Assembly (NCBI RefSeq): GCF_042653545.1
Contig: NZ_JBHSIS010000010.1
Coordinates: 62,001 to 126,000, forward strand
Length of the DNA: 64,000 nt
Direction: 5' to 3'
Source: Actinophytocola glycyrrhizae
GTDB taxonomy: Bacteria > Actinomycetota > Actinomycetes > Mycobacteriales > Pseudonocardiaceae
Part shown: piece by piece, positions 25,761-34,442 of the stretch
How the letters are laid out: each line of letters opens with the position of its first letter
Position numbering within the stretch: position 1 is the stretch's first letter
Made by a program: the position numbers and the translations under genes
The notes under the pieces: generated by a model
What the model saw: the letters and a program-made list of their open reading frames with translations, nothing else
The model's database searches: none
What the model was told of the DNA's origin: nothing

Positions 25761-26360
25761 CTAGAGCGTGCCCTTGGTGCTCGGGATGCCCTGCTGTCTC
25801 GGGTCGGACTCCGACGCCGCGCGCAGGGCCCGCGCCACCGCCTTGTACTGGGCCTCGGTGATGTGGTGCGGGTCGCGGCCGTGGATGACGCGGACGTGCA
25901 GTGCGATGCGCGCGTGGAAGGCCAGCGACTCGAACACGTGCCGGTTGAGCACCGTGGGGTAGTTGTTGCCGACCACGAAGCCCGTCATCATCTCCGGCTC
26001 GCCGGTCAGGACGCAGTACGGGCGACCGGACACGTCGACCGCGGCGTGGGCCAGGGTCTCGTCCATCGGGATCCACGCGTCGCCGAAGCGGCGGATGCCG
26101 CGCTTGTCGCCCAGCGCCTTGCCGAACGCCTCGCCGAGCACGATGGCCACGTCCTCGACGGTGTGGTGGGCGTCGATCTCGATGTCGCCCTTGGCGTGCA
26201 CCGTCAGGTCGAACATGCCATGGGCGCCGAACGCCGTCAGCATGTGGTCGTAGAACGGGACACCGGTGGACACGTCCACCTTGCCCGCACCGTCGAGGTC
26301 GATCTCCACGACCACCGACGACTCCTTGGTGGTCCGCTCGACGCGGCCGATCCGGTTCAC
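25761..26360 (-). CDS. hisB: Imidazoleglycerol-phosphate dehydratase
   Basis: HisB (199 residues) is the monofunctional dehydratase. Metal-binding His clusters are seen in FYDHMLTAFGAHG, DIEIDAHHTVEDVAIVLG, FESLAFHARIALHV and DPHHITEAQYKA. The GTG at 26360 overlaps the hisC stop (GTGA). It is the last of the hisD-hisC-hisB run. Confidence 0.96.
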   Translation of the reverse strand: MNRIGRVERTTKESSVVVEIDLDGAGKVDVSTGVPFYDHMLTAFGAHGMFDLTVHAKGDIEIDAHHTVEDVAIVLGEAFGKALGDKRGIRRFGDAWIPMDETLAHAAVDVSGRPYCVLTGEPEMMTGFVVGNNYPTVLNRHVFESLAFHARIALHVRVIHGRDPHHITEAQYKAVARALRAASESDPRQQGIPSTKGTL

Positions 26361-27460
26361 CTGATCTCCTTGCTCGCGGCCAGGAACGCGTCGTTCTCGG
26401 CCGGGGTGCCGATGGTCACCCGCAGGTGACCGGGGATGCCGACGTCCCGGATGAGCACCCCGTGGTCGAGGTAGGCCCGCCACGTCGCGGCCGCGTCCTC
26501 GAACTGTCCGAAGAGGACGAAGTTGGCGTCGCTCGGGACGACCGTGAAACCCAGGCCGCGCAACGAGTCCATGACACGATCGCGTTCGACGGCCAGCTTG
26601 TGCACCGACGCGAGGGTCTCGTCCGCGTGCCGCAGCGCGGCCCGCGCGGCGGCCTGGGTGAGCACCGACAGGTGGTAGGGCAGGCGCACCAGCAGCAGCG
26701 CGTCGACCATCGCCGGCGCGGCCGCGAGGTAGCCGAGGCGGCCACCGGCGAACGCGAACGCCTTGCTCATCGTGCGGGACACGATCAGTTTCGCCGGGTA
26801 GTCGGCCAGCAGGGTGACCGCGCTGGGCTGCGACGAGAACTCGGCGTACGCCTCGTCGACGACGACGAGACCCGGTGCCGCCTCGATCAGCGCACGCAGC
26901 CCGGCCAGCGGGATGGAGCCGCCGGTCGGGTTGTTCGGGCTGGTCACGAACGCGACGTGCGGCGCGCGGTCGGCGAGCACCTTCGCGGCGGCCTCGGCGT
27001 CCAGTGTGAAGTCGGCGCGGCGCGGGGTCGGCGTCCACTCCGTGCGGGTGCCCGCGGCGATGATCGGGTGCATCGAGTACGACGGCTCGAACCCCAGCGC
27101 CGTGCGGCCGGGACCGCCGAAGGCCTGCAGGATCTGCTGCAGCACCTCGTTGGAACCGTTGGCGGCCCACAGGTTCGCGGTCGTCAGCGGCACACCGGTC
27201 GCCGTGGACAGGTACGCGGCCAGGTCGGTCCGCAGCTCGACCGCGTCCCGGTCCGGGTAGCGGTGCAAGTCCTCGGCTGCCGCCGCCACCGCCCGCGTCA
27301 CGTCCGCGACCAGCGCGGGCGGCGGCGGGTACGGGTTCTCGTTGGTGTTGAGCCGGAACTCGACGTCCAGCTGTGGCGCGCCGTACGGACTGGCACCACG
27401 CAGGTCGGCACGCAGCGGCAGGTCTCCCAACTGGACGGACGACCCGATGGCGTCATTCAT
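26357..27460 (-). CDS. hisC: Histidinol-phosphate aminotransferase
   Basis: HisC (367 residues) is a class I/II PLP aminotransferase. Substrate and cofactor motifs include LNTNENPYPPPP, ANGSNEVLQQIL, TSPNNPTGG, VVDEAYAEF and the PLP Lys in SRTMSKAFAFAGGRLGY. The ATG at 27460 overlaps the hisD stop by eight bases. Actinobacterial HisC can overlap in function with aromatic aminotransferases, but operon position makes the histidine role firm. Confidence 0.96.
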   Translation of the reverse strand: MNDAIGSSVQLGDLPLRADLRGASPYGAPQLDVEFRLNTNENPYPPPPALVADVTRAVAAAAEDLHRYPDRDAVELRTDLAAYLSTATGVPLTTANLWAANGSNEVLQQILQAFGGPGRTALGFEPSYSMHPIIAAGTRTEWTPTPRRADFTLDAEAAAKVLADRAPHVAFVTSPNNPTGGSIPLAGLRALIEAAPGLVVVDEAYAEFSSQPSAVTLLADYPAKLIVSRTMSKAFAFAGGRLGYLAAAPAMVDALLLVRLPYHLSVLTQAAARAALRHADETLASVHKLAVERDRVMDSLRGLGFTVVPSDANFVLFGQFEDAAATWRAYLDHGVLIRDVGIPGHLRVTIGTPAENDAFLAASKEIR

Positions 27461-28778
27461 CCCGGCCTCCGAAACGGGCCGTGACCGCCTGGCCGTGCGC
27501 GGGCAGGTCCTCCGCGTTCGCGAGCGCGACCACCTTGTCCGCCACCGACCTCAGTGCGTCGGCCGAGTAGTCGACGACGTGGATGCCGCGCAGGAAGGTC
27601 TGCACCGAAAGGCCCGACGAGTGCCGCGCGCAGCCACCGGTGGGCAGCACGTGGTTCGAGCCCGCGCAGTAGTCGCCGAGCGAGACCGGGCTGTGCGCGC
27701 CGACGAAGATCGCGCCCGCCGCACGGACCCTGGCCGCCACCTCGGCGGCGTCGACCGTCTGGATCTCCAGGTGCTCGGCGGCGTACGCGTCCACGACGGA
27801 CAGTCCGGCGTCCACATCGGACACCAGGACGCAGCCGGACTGCGCGCCCTGCAGCGCCGTCGTGATCCGGTCGGTGTGCTTGGTGGTCTTGACCTGGCGG
27901 GCCAGCTCGGCGTCGACCGCGTCGGCCAGCTCCGGTGACGGGGTGACCAGCACGCTCGCGGCGAGCGTGTCGTGCTCGGCCTGGCTGATCAGGTCGGCGG
28001 CCACGTGCACCGGGTCGGCGGTGTCGTCGGCGAGGATCGCGATCTCGGTCGGGCCCGCCTCGGAGTCGATCCCGATCAGGCCGCGGAGCAGGCGCTTCGC
28101 GGCGGTGAGGTAGACGTTGCCAGGGCCGGTGACCATGTCGACCGGGTCCAGCGGCGTGCCGTCGGTGTCGGTGCCGCCGTAGGCCAGCAGCGCGACCGCC
28201 TGCGCTCCCCCGACGGCCCACACCTCGGTCACGCCGAGCAGCTCGGCGGCGGCGAGGATCGTCGGGTGCGGGAGGCCGCCGAACTCGGCCTGCGGGGGTG
28301 AGCAGACCACCAGCGACTCGACGCCAGCGGTCTGCGCGGGCACCACGTTCATGACCACGCTCGACGGGTAGACGGCCAGGCCACCCGGCGCGTACAGGCC
28401 GACCCTGCGGACCGGGACCCACCGCTCGGTGACCGTGCCACCGGGCACGACCTGGGTGGTCACGTCGGTGCGGCGCTGGTCGGCGTGCACGCGGCGGGCG
28501 CGGTCGATGGTCTCCTCGAGCGCCTCGCGGACGGGGGCCTCGAGGTAGGCCAGCCCCGAGGTCAGCTCGCGGGCGGGGACGCGGACGGCTGCCGGGCGGA
28601 CGCCGTCGAAGCGCTCGGACAGCTCGATGGCGGCCTCGGCACCGCGGTCGCGGACGGCCTCGACCAGGGGGCGGACCTGATGCAGCACCGCGTCCACGTC
28701 CACATCGGCGCGCGGCAGCAGCGTGCGCAGCTCGGCCGGGGACGGGACTCGACCACGCAGGTCGGTGCGGCTCAGCAT
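27453..28778 (-). CDS. hisD: Histidinol dehydrogenase
   Basis: HisD (441 residues) performs the two last oxidation steps to histidine with zinc. Hallmarks are VGLYAPGGLAVYPSSVVMN, VTGPGNVYL, GIDSEAGPTEIAILAD, a QAEHD motif (zinc/base ligands), AYAAEHLEI and AGSNHVLPTGG. I chose ATG 28778, preceded by AGGAGAGGAACCCG; the frame is open 20 codons further but the extension is not family-like. It heads the minus-strand hisDCB operon, divergent from a carboxypeptidase. Confidence 0.96.
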   Translation of the reverse strand: MLSRTDLRGRVPSPAELRTLLPRADVDVDAVLHQVRPLVEAVRDRGAEAAIELSERFDGVRPAAVRVPARELTSGLAYLEAPVREALEETIDRARRVHADQRRTDVTTQVVPGGTVTERWVPVRRVGLYAPGGLAVYPSSVVMNVVPAQTAGVESLVVCSPPQAEFGGLPHPTILAAAELLGVTEVWAVGGAQAVALLAYGGTDTDGTPLDPVDMVTGPGNVYLTAAKRLLRGLIGIDSEAGPTEIAILADDTADPVHVAADLISQAEHDTLAASVLVTPSPELADAVDAELARQVKTTKHTDRITTALQGAQSGCVLVSDVDAGLSVVDAYAAEHLEIQTVDAAEVAARVRAAGAIFVGAHSPVSLGDYCAGSNHVLPTGGCARHSSGLSVQTFLRGIHVVDYSADALRSVADKVVALANAEDLPAHGQAVTARFGGRDE

Positions 28779-28968
28779 CGGGTTCCTCTCCTGGTGCGGG
28801 GGTGTGTACGCCACCAGCCTAAGCGGTCGGCGGTGCACCCGATCGGCCCACTACCTTCGTCGGATGATCCAATCCTGACGCACCGTTTCCGACCAATGAC
28901 GGGTTGTCGCCACGTGGTGCCCGCCGGAGGCTCGGGCGAGCATCACAACAGCCTTCGGGGAGGCGAAC

Positions 28969-30237
28969 ATGCACATCACACGTCGCGTGCTCGGGGCGGG
29001 CGCCGGCGTCACGGCGGCCGTCCTGGTGCTGGTCACCGGCTGGCAGGCCGGGGCGGCCGAGGAACAGGTGCCCGGTCAGGGCCTGTACCAGGTGCGGGGC
29101 GCGGACACCGCCGTCGAGCGGACCGACGTCTCCCGCACGGGCGTCGACGTGCTCGGGGTCCGCGAGGGCGCGATGGAGGTCGTGGCCGGCCCGGCGCAGG
29201 CGGCCGCGCTCCGGGCCCAGGGGTTCACCGTGTCGCTGCTGGGCGACTGGGCGGCGATGCTCGACGCGCGCGGCGGCGGGGTGGCGCGCGCCGCCGACTT
29301 CCCCGCGGGTGACGAGGGGTACCACACGTACGAGGAGATGGTGGCCGCGCTGCGGTCGGCGGCGTCGGCGCACCCGGCGATCACGGCGGTGTCGAGCATC
29401 GGCAGCACGTACGAGGGCCGCGACCTCCCGGTGATCAAGATCAGCGACAACGCGGCGGCCGACGAGGACGAGCCCGAGGTGCTGTTCACGTGCAACATGC
29501 ACGCGCGCGAGCACCTGACCACGGAGATGTGCCTGCACATCGTGGACCGGTTCACGTCCGGCTACGGGACCGACGACGGGGTCACGGCGAACGTGGACGC
29601 CAAGGAGATCTGGGTCGTCCCTTCGCAGAACCCGGACGGCGCCGAGTTCGACATCTCGGGCGGCGAGTACCAGGGCTGGCGCAAGAACCGGCAGCCAGGC
29701 GACGACGGCACCGTCGGCACGGACCTCAACCGGAACTTCTCGTACAAGTGGGGTTGCTGCGGCGGGTCGTCCGGCTCGCCGTCCGCGGAGACCTACCGCG
29801 GCCCGTCGGCGGCCTCCGCGCCGGAGGTGCGGGCCGTTCAGTCCTTCGTGGACTCGCGGGTGGTCGGCGGCGTGCAGCAGATCAAGGGGCACATCGACTT
29901 CCACACGTACTCCGAGCTGGTGCTGTGGCCGTTCGGGTTCACCCACGACACGGTGACCGAGGGCATGACGCAGGAGGAGTACGACCGCTTCACGTCGGTC
30001 GGCGAGGAGATGGCTGCCTCGAACGGTTACACGCCGGATCAGTCGTCCGGGCTCTACATCACCGACGGTGACATCACGGACTGGATGTGGGGACAGCACA
30101 AGGTGCTCTCGTACTGCTTCGAGATGTACCCCTCGGGCGGCGGCGTCGAGGGCTTCTACCCGCCGGACGAGGACATCGCCCCGCAGACGACCCGCAACGA
30201 CGGCGCGGTCGACATCCTGCTGTCGAACGCGACCTGA
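28969..30237 (+). CDS. Secreted zinc carboxypeptidase (M14 family)
   Basis: This 422-residue protein has a signal peptide (RRVLGAGAGVTAAVLVLVTG). A propeptide-like N-terminal stretch precedes the M14 domain, which begins near YHTYEEMVAAL. Zinc ligands are His178 and Glu181 in NMHAREHLTTE and His312 in GHIDFHTYSE; the catalytic Glu is about 385 in YCFEMYP. Substrate-binding NPDG and DLNRNFSYKWG are present. GGGGAGG lies seven bases before the ATG. It should trim C-terminal residues from peptides outside the cell, working as a nutrient protease. Confidence 0.93.
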   Translation: MHITRRVLGAGAGVTAAVLVLVTGWQAGAAEEQVPGQGLYQVRGADTAVERTDVSRTGVDVLGVREGAMEVVAGPAQAAALRAQGFTVSLLGDWAAMLDARGGGVARAADFPAGDEGYHTYEEMVAALRSAASAHPAITAVSSIGSTYEGRDLPVIKISDNAAADEDEPEVLFTCNMHAREHLTTEMCLHIVDRFTSGYGTDDGVTANVDAKEIWVVPSQNPDGAEFDISGGEYQGWRKNRQPGDDGTVGTDLNRNFSYKWGCCGGSSGSPSAETYRGPSAASAPEVRAVQSFVDSRVVGGVQQIKGHIDFHTYSELVLWPFGFTHDTVTEGMTQEEYDRFTSVGEEMAASNGYTPDQSSGLYITDGDITDWMWGQHKVLSYCFEMYPSGGGVEGFYPPDEDIAPQTTRNDGAVDILLSNAT

Positions 30238-30295
30238 CCGCTGGTTCCGCGGTGGCCCGGCGACGCAGCCGCCGGGCCACCGTCACCTGTCAGGG

Positions 30296-31462
30296 TCAGG
30301 TGAGGTCGGCGACCGCCGCGATGGTCTCGTCCAACTGGGTTCGGGTGATGAAGTAGTGCGGGGACGCGCGGACGATCACGTCCAGGCCGCGGCGGGTCAT
30401 GTCGTACTGGGTCGAGGTCGTTCCCGACAGGGTCACCGTGATGTGCCGGTCCCGCAGCCGGTCGCGGACCGTTGCCGGGGCGACGCCGTCGACGGTGAAC
30501 GTGACCAGGCCGCACCGCTGCGTACCGAGGTCGTGGACCGTCACGCCCGGCAGTCCTGCCAACCCCGCGCGCAGGTACTCCGCCCCCGCGCGGACCGCGG
30601 TCTCGATGTTCGCCAGCCCCAGGTCCAGTGCGTACCGGACCGCGGCGATCAGGCCGAGGCGGTCCGCGACGCTCGACTCCCACAGCTCGAACACGCGCGC
30701 GTCGGAACGCAGTGAGAACCGGTCCGGGGCCTCCCACGTGCCGCTGTGCAGGTCGACCTGTCGTGGCCGCAGGCGGTCGCGAACCTCCTTGCGCACCGCG
30801 AGGAACCCGGTGCCGCGTGGACCGCGCAGCCACTTGCGGCCCGTGCCCGTGACGATGTCCGCGGCCACGCCCGCCAGGTCGACCTGGCCCGCCGACTGGC
30901 ACGCGTCCAGCAGCACCAGCGCACCCGCCTCGTGCGCGGCCTCGACGACCGCCGCGGCCGGGTTCACCAGGCCGCCGTTGGTCGGGACGTGGACCAGTGA
31001 CACCAGGCGGACGCGGTCGTCCAGCATGGCCCGCAGTGCCGCGACGTCCACGGCGCCAGACTCGTCGGACGGGACCGGTTCCACCGTCGCGCCCGCCTCT
31101 GCCGCCCTGCGCAGCAGCGGGACGGCGTTGCCCGCGTACTCCACCTCGGTCGACAGGACGCGGTCGCCGGGGGCCAGCGGGATCGCGTCGAACGCGGTCA
31201 GCCACGAGCGGGTCGCGCTGTCGGTGAACGCGACCTCGTCCGCGTCGCAGCCCAGTGCCCGCGCCAGCACCTCGTAGCCCGCTTCCAGGTCGTCCTCGCG
31301 TTCGGCCGCGGCGCGGTAGCCGCCCACCTCGGCCTCGCGGCGCAGGTGGTTCACCACCTCGTCCAGCACCTGCACGGGCGGCAGCGACGAGCCCGCGCTG
31401 TCGAGGAACACGCCCCGGTGGCTGCCGGGGGTGTCGGCCCGCACCGCGTCGAGGTCGATCAC
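30296..31462 (-). CDS. Class V aminotransferase-fold PLP enzyme
   Basis: This enzyme (388 residues) has the cysteine-desulfurase/isopenicillin-N-epimerase fold: FLDSAGSSLPP at the start, STEVEYAGNAVPLL, VSLVHVPTNGGLVNP, LLDACQSAGQVDL and the PLP Lys in GTGRKWLRGPRGTGFLAV. A family-typical active-site Cys loop of NifS/SufS is not obvious, so racemase/epimerase or lyase chemistry is as likely as desulfuration. GTG 31462 overlaps the upstream binding-protein stop (GTGA), so the enzyme is coupled to a peptide-type binding lipoprotein. An ATG ten codons upstream is possible. Confidence 0.82.
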   Translation of the reverse strand: MIDLDAVRADTPGSHRGVFLDSAGSSLPPVQVLDEVVNHLRREAEVGGYRAAAEREDDLEAGYEVLARALGCDADEVAFTDSATRSWLTAFDAIPLAPGDRVLSTEVEYAGNAVPLLRRAAEAGATVEPVPSDESGAVDVAALRAMLDDRVRLVSLVHVPTNGGLVNPAAAVVEAAHEAGALVLLDACQSAGQVDLAGVAADIVTGTGRKWLRGPRGTGFLAVRKEVRDRLRPRQVDLHSGTWEAPDRFSLRSDARVFELWESSVADRLGLIAAVRYALDLGLANIETAVRAGAEYLRAGLAGLPGVTVHDLGTQRCGLVTFTVDGVAPATVRDRLRDRHITVTLSGTTSTQYDMTRRGLDVIVRASPHYFITRTQLDETIAAVADLT

Positions 31463-32979
31463 CTTGGCTTCCAGTCCTCGAGGTTCCACCATGCCCCCCA
31501 CGTGAAGTCCGAGTGCGCCGCGTCGACGACCGGCTGGTAGCCCTCCCAGCTCTCCCGCATGACGTAGGTGTGGTTCGGCGCCACCAGTACCACCATGCCA
31601 GGTGCGGTCACCCACGACCGCTGGAACTTGCGGTAGGCCGTCGCGCGCTGTGCGGGGTCCGTTGCCGTCCTGCCGGTGTCGAGGGCCTCGTCGACCGTGT
31701 CGTTGACGTACCCGCCGAGCGCGGAACCGCTGTGCACCAGCGGGTACAGCTCCGGGTCCGGGTCGAACGGGTCGCCGAATGCCACCACGGACGGGCCGGT
31801 CTGGGCGGTGGCCGCGGGCTCGGGTGTCACCTCGACGCCGACCGCGCGCGCGTCGGCCGCGAACGACCGCGCCAGCGCCTCGGACACCGTGTCGCCCGCC
31901 GGGTAGTGCAGCGTGAACGACGCGGGCACACCGTTCTTCGTCCGCACCCCGGCCTCCCCCGGCACCCAGCCGCCCGCCGACAGCGCGTCGAGCGCGCTGG
32001 TCAGGTCGAACTCGTAGGTGGCGTCCGGGTCGACGAACTCGGCGAGCACGTGCGGCATCGGGGTGTGCGCGGCCCGTGCCTTCGTCGCGACCGCGTCGTC
32101 GACCATGTTCTTGCGGTTCACCGCGTGGTTGAGCGCGACCCGCAGGGCGGGGTCGCCGGTGACCGGGTTGCCGGTGGGCAGCACGACGGCCCGCACGTCG
32201 GCGGCGCTGTGGTAGGCGACCAGCAGGCCGTCGACGTCCTCGAACCCGGCGGCCAGCGGCGGCGGCAGCGCGGCGCCGTCGAGTTTGCCGTCCCGCAGCC
32301 GGGCCGCGCGCGCGTCGTCGTCGGGGATGAACTCGACGGTGACCTTCTCGACGGCGGGCGGGTCGTTCCAGTACGAGGTGTTGGCGGTCAGCACCATCCG
32401 CTCACCACGTGCCCACGACTCCAGGCGGTACGGCCCGGTGCCCACCGGTTCCGGTGTGCCGACCGACTCACTGGACACGATGCCGAGCACGAGCAGCGCG
32501 GGGAACGGCGCGTACGGCGCGGTCAGGTCGAACCGCACGGTCGACGCGTTGACCGCGGTGACGCTCTTGAGCATCGAGAACCGTTGGCGCACCGGTGACT
32601 TTCGTGCCGGGTCGAGCACGGCGCGGTAGGTGGCCACGACGTCCTCCGCCTCGAACGGTGTGCCGTCGGCGAACGTCACCTCTCCCCGGAGGCGGACCGT
32701 CCACGAGCGACCGTCGGGCGCGGGCTCGGGCAGGTCGACCGCGAGCGCGGGCCGCAGCGACCGATCGCTCTGGTGCTCGACGAGCCCGTCGAACAGCTTC
32801 GCGGCGCCGTTCTCGGCGTACCCGGACAGCGGGTGCACGTCGGCGGGCTCGTCGGCGACGGCGATCACCATCGACGTGCCGTCCGGGTCGCCGGAGGCCG
32901 GTGGCGCCGGGTCACCCGTGCAGGCGCCCACGAGCGCGGCCGCGAGCAACGGCACCAGAAGACGCGACTTGTGAGGCAC
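31459..32979 (-). CDS. ABC transporter substrate-binding lipoprotein, family 5 (oligopeptide/nickel type)
   Basis: This 506-residue lipoprotein has signal and lipobox LLVPLLAAALVGAC (Cys about residue 19). It belongs to solute-binding family 5: VTFADGTPFEAEDVVATYRA, GTGPYRLESWARGERM and ALRVALNHAVNRKNMV are the usual motifs. GTG 32979 gives the lipoprotein start. No DppBCD-type permease or ATPase is encoded nearby, so it is an orphan binding protein in this window. Its stop overlaps the start of a PLP enzyme. It is divergent from the nitrilase gene. Confidence 0.87.
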   Translation of the reverse strand: MPHKSRLLVPLLAAALVGACTGDPAPPASGDPDGTSMVIAVADEPADVHPLSGYAENGAAKLFDGLVEHQSDRSLRPALAVDLPEPAPDGRSWTVRLRGEVTFADGTPFEAEDVVATYRAVLDPARKSPVRQRFSMLKSVTAVNASTVRFDLTAPYAPFPALLVLGIVSSESVGTPEPVGTGPYRLESWARGERMVLTANTSYWNDPPAVEKVTVEFIPDDDARAARLRDGKLDGAALPPPLAAGFEDVDGLLVAYHSAADVRAVVLPTGNPVTGDPALRVALNHAVNRKNMVDDAVATKARAAHTPMPHVLAEFVDPDATYEFDLTSALDALSAGGWVPGEAGVRTKNGVPASFTLHYPAGDTVSEALARSFAADARAVGVEVTPEPAATAQTGPSVVAFGDPFDPDPELYPLVHSGSALGGYVNDTVDEALDTGRTATDPAQRATAYRKFQRSWVTAPGMVVLVAPNHTYVMRESWEGYQPVVDAAHSDFTWGAWWNLEDWKPR

Positions 32980-33052
32980 GAGGCCCGACCCTAGCCGGGC
33001 GACATATCCTCGCGTGGAGGGATTACGCATTCTCGCGCCTGGAGGTGTTGCC

Positions 33053-33817
33053 GTGCGTGTCGCGTTGAGCCAGATCACATCATCGCCGTCGCCGTCGTCG
33101 AACCTGGACCTGGTGGCGGCACAGGTGAAGGCCGCGGCGGCGGACGGTGCCTCGGTGGTCCTGTTCCCGGAGGCCACGATGGCGTGTTTCGGCACGTCAC
33201 TGGGCCCGCTGGCGGAGCGGCTCGACGGGCCGTGGGCGTCGGCGGTGCGCGCCATCGCGGCCGAGCACGACGTGCTCGTGGTGGCCGGCATGTTCACCCC
33301 GGCGCCGGACGGGCGGGTGTTCAACACGCTGCTGGCCACAGGCCGCGACCGGCATGTGGGCTACGACAAGGTCCACCTGTACGACGCGTTCGGCTTCCAG
33401 GAGTCGCGCACCGTCGCGCCGGGTGACGAGCTGGTGGTGCTCGGTGACCTGGGGCTGGCGACGTGTTACGACGTGCGGTTCCCCGGGGTGTTCACCGGGC
33501 TCGCGGACAGGGGCGCCGCCGTGGTGCTGCTGGGCGCGTCGTGGGGCGCCGGGCCCGGCAAGAGGGAGCAGTGGGAGCTGCTGGTGCGGGCGCGGGCACT
33601 GGACTCGACGTGCTGGGTGGTGGCGTGCGGGCAGGCCGACCCCGGGGTGGCGTCGAAGGCGCCGACCGGGATCGGGCACAGCCTCGTCGCCGCGCCGGAC
33701 GGGTCGGTGTTCGCGTCACTCGGCGCGGACCCCGAGCTGCTCGTGGTGGACCTCGACCTGGACCTGGTCGCGAAGACCCGCGAGAACATCCCGGTGCTGG
33801 CGAACCGCAGAATCTAG
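33053..33817 (+). CDS. Carbon-nitrogen hydrolase (nitrilase superfamily amidase)
   Basis: This 254-residue enzyme has the catalytic triad Glu40 (FPEATMA), Lys106 (YDKVHLYDAFGFQES) and Cys138 (ATCYDVRFP). The YDKVHLYDAF and CYDVRFP wording is closest to Nit1/Nit2-type omega-amidases or deaminated-glutathione amidase rather than aliphatic nitrilases. GTG 33053 has GGAGGTG eight bases upstream. The TAG stop lies in the left end of repeat copy A. Confidence 0.88.
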   Translation: MRVALSQITSSPSPSSNLDLVAAQVKAAAADGASVVLFPEATMACFGTSLGPLAERLDGPWASAVRAIAAEHDVLVVAGMFTPAPDGRVFNTLLATGRDRHVGYDKVHLYDAFGFQESRTVAPGDELVVLGDLGLATCYDVRFPGVFTGLADRGAAVVLLGASWGAGPGKREQWELLVRARALDSTCWVVACGQADPGVASKAPTGIGHSLVAAPDGSVFASLGADPELLVVDLDLDLVAKTRENIPVLANRRI

Positions 33818-34442
33818 ACGATTGATTCCGTGAAGCTCATGTGAAGTGGCTTTGGCGTACGGCCCCGTCATCAGCACGTCTCCCACACCCACGCGGTCGC
33901 CCGACGGGGGCTGGGCCGATGCCGTGAAAGGCGCGTTGACGGCACAACCGGTGCCGTCAATGGCACATTCACGGCGTTGAGCGCCGTGAACGGCCCATTG
34001 ACGGCATCCCGGATGCCGTCAACGCGCCTTTCACAGCACCAAACCCCCGGGCGCTACGCGCCCCGGGCCCGCGAAGCGGCCCCGCACAGCAAGCCCGGCA
34101 CAAGCAAGCCCGCCAAGCCCCGCGAAGCGGCCCTCTACACACCCCGACGGTGGCGCAAGCCCACCCCAAAGGGGCTCCCTGCCATCCCGTCGACCTGGCA
34201 TAGCCCGATCACACCGTGTCAAGGGGGCCAAAACGGCCGAAGCACAACATGCCAAAGCTGGCCCCCCTTGGCGCGGTGTGATAGCCCGCAGGGGAGGTCG
34301 ACGGGATGGCAGGCAGACCCGAACCCAACCGCAGCCGACCTCCCCCTCCGCCACCCCGGAGACCTGCCCGTCCGGCGAGGACAAACCACCAACGCCAACC
34401 GCAACGCACCCGACCAAAACGACGCGACCAGCACACGACGAC
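33815..34442. repeat. Intergenic repeat copy A (about 630 bp), inverted relative to copy B
   Basis: The left end starts TAGACGATTGATTCCGTGAA at the nitrilase stop. Over about 580 bases the sequence matches the reverse complement of 44217-44878 closely. It contains stacked hairpins (GCCGTGAAAGGCGCG type, 33922-34030) and a strong stem TCACACCGTGTCAAGGGGGC ... TTGGCGCGGTGTGA (about 34209-34281). The right end stops at the convergent P450 stop and lacks the terminal motif, so it looks truncated. Short open frames inside are not protein-like. Confidence 0.85.

Noticed and set aside
33969..34169. 66-codon frame in repeat A, almost identical to 44524-44724 in repeat B
   Set aside because: The similarity reflects the repeat DNA. 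The product is Arg/Gly/Cys biased, has no ribosome site, and the frame is not kept in copies C and D.
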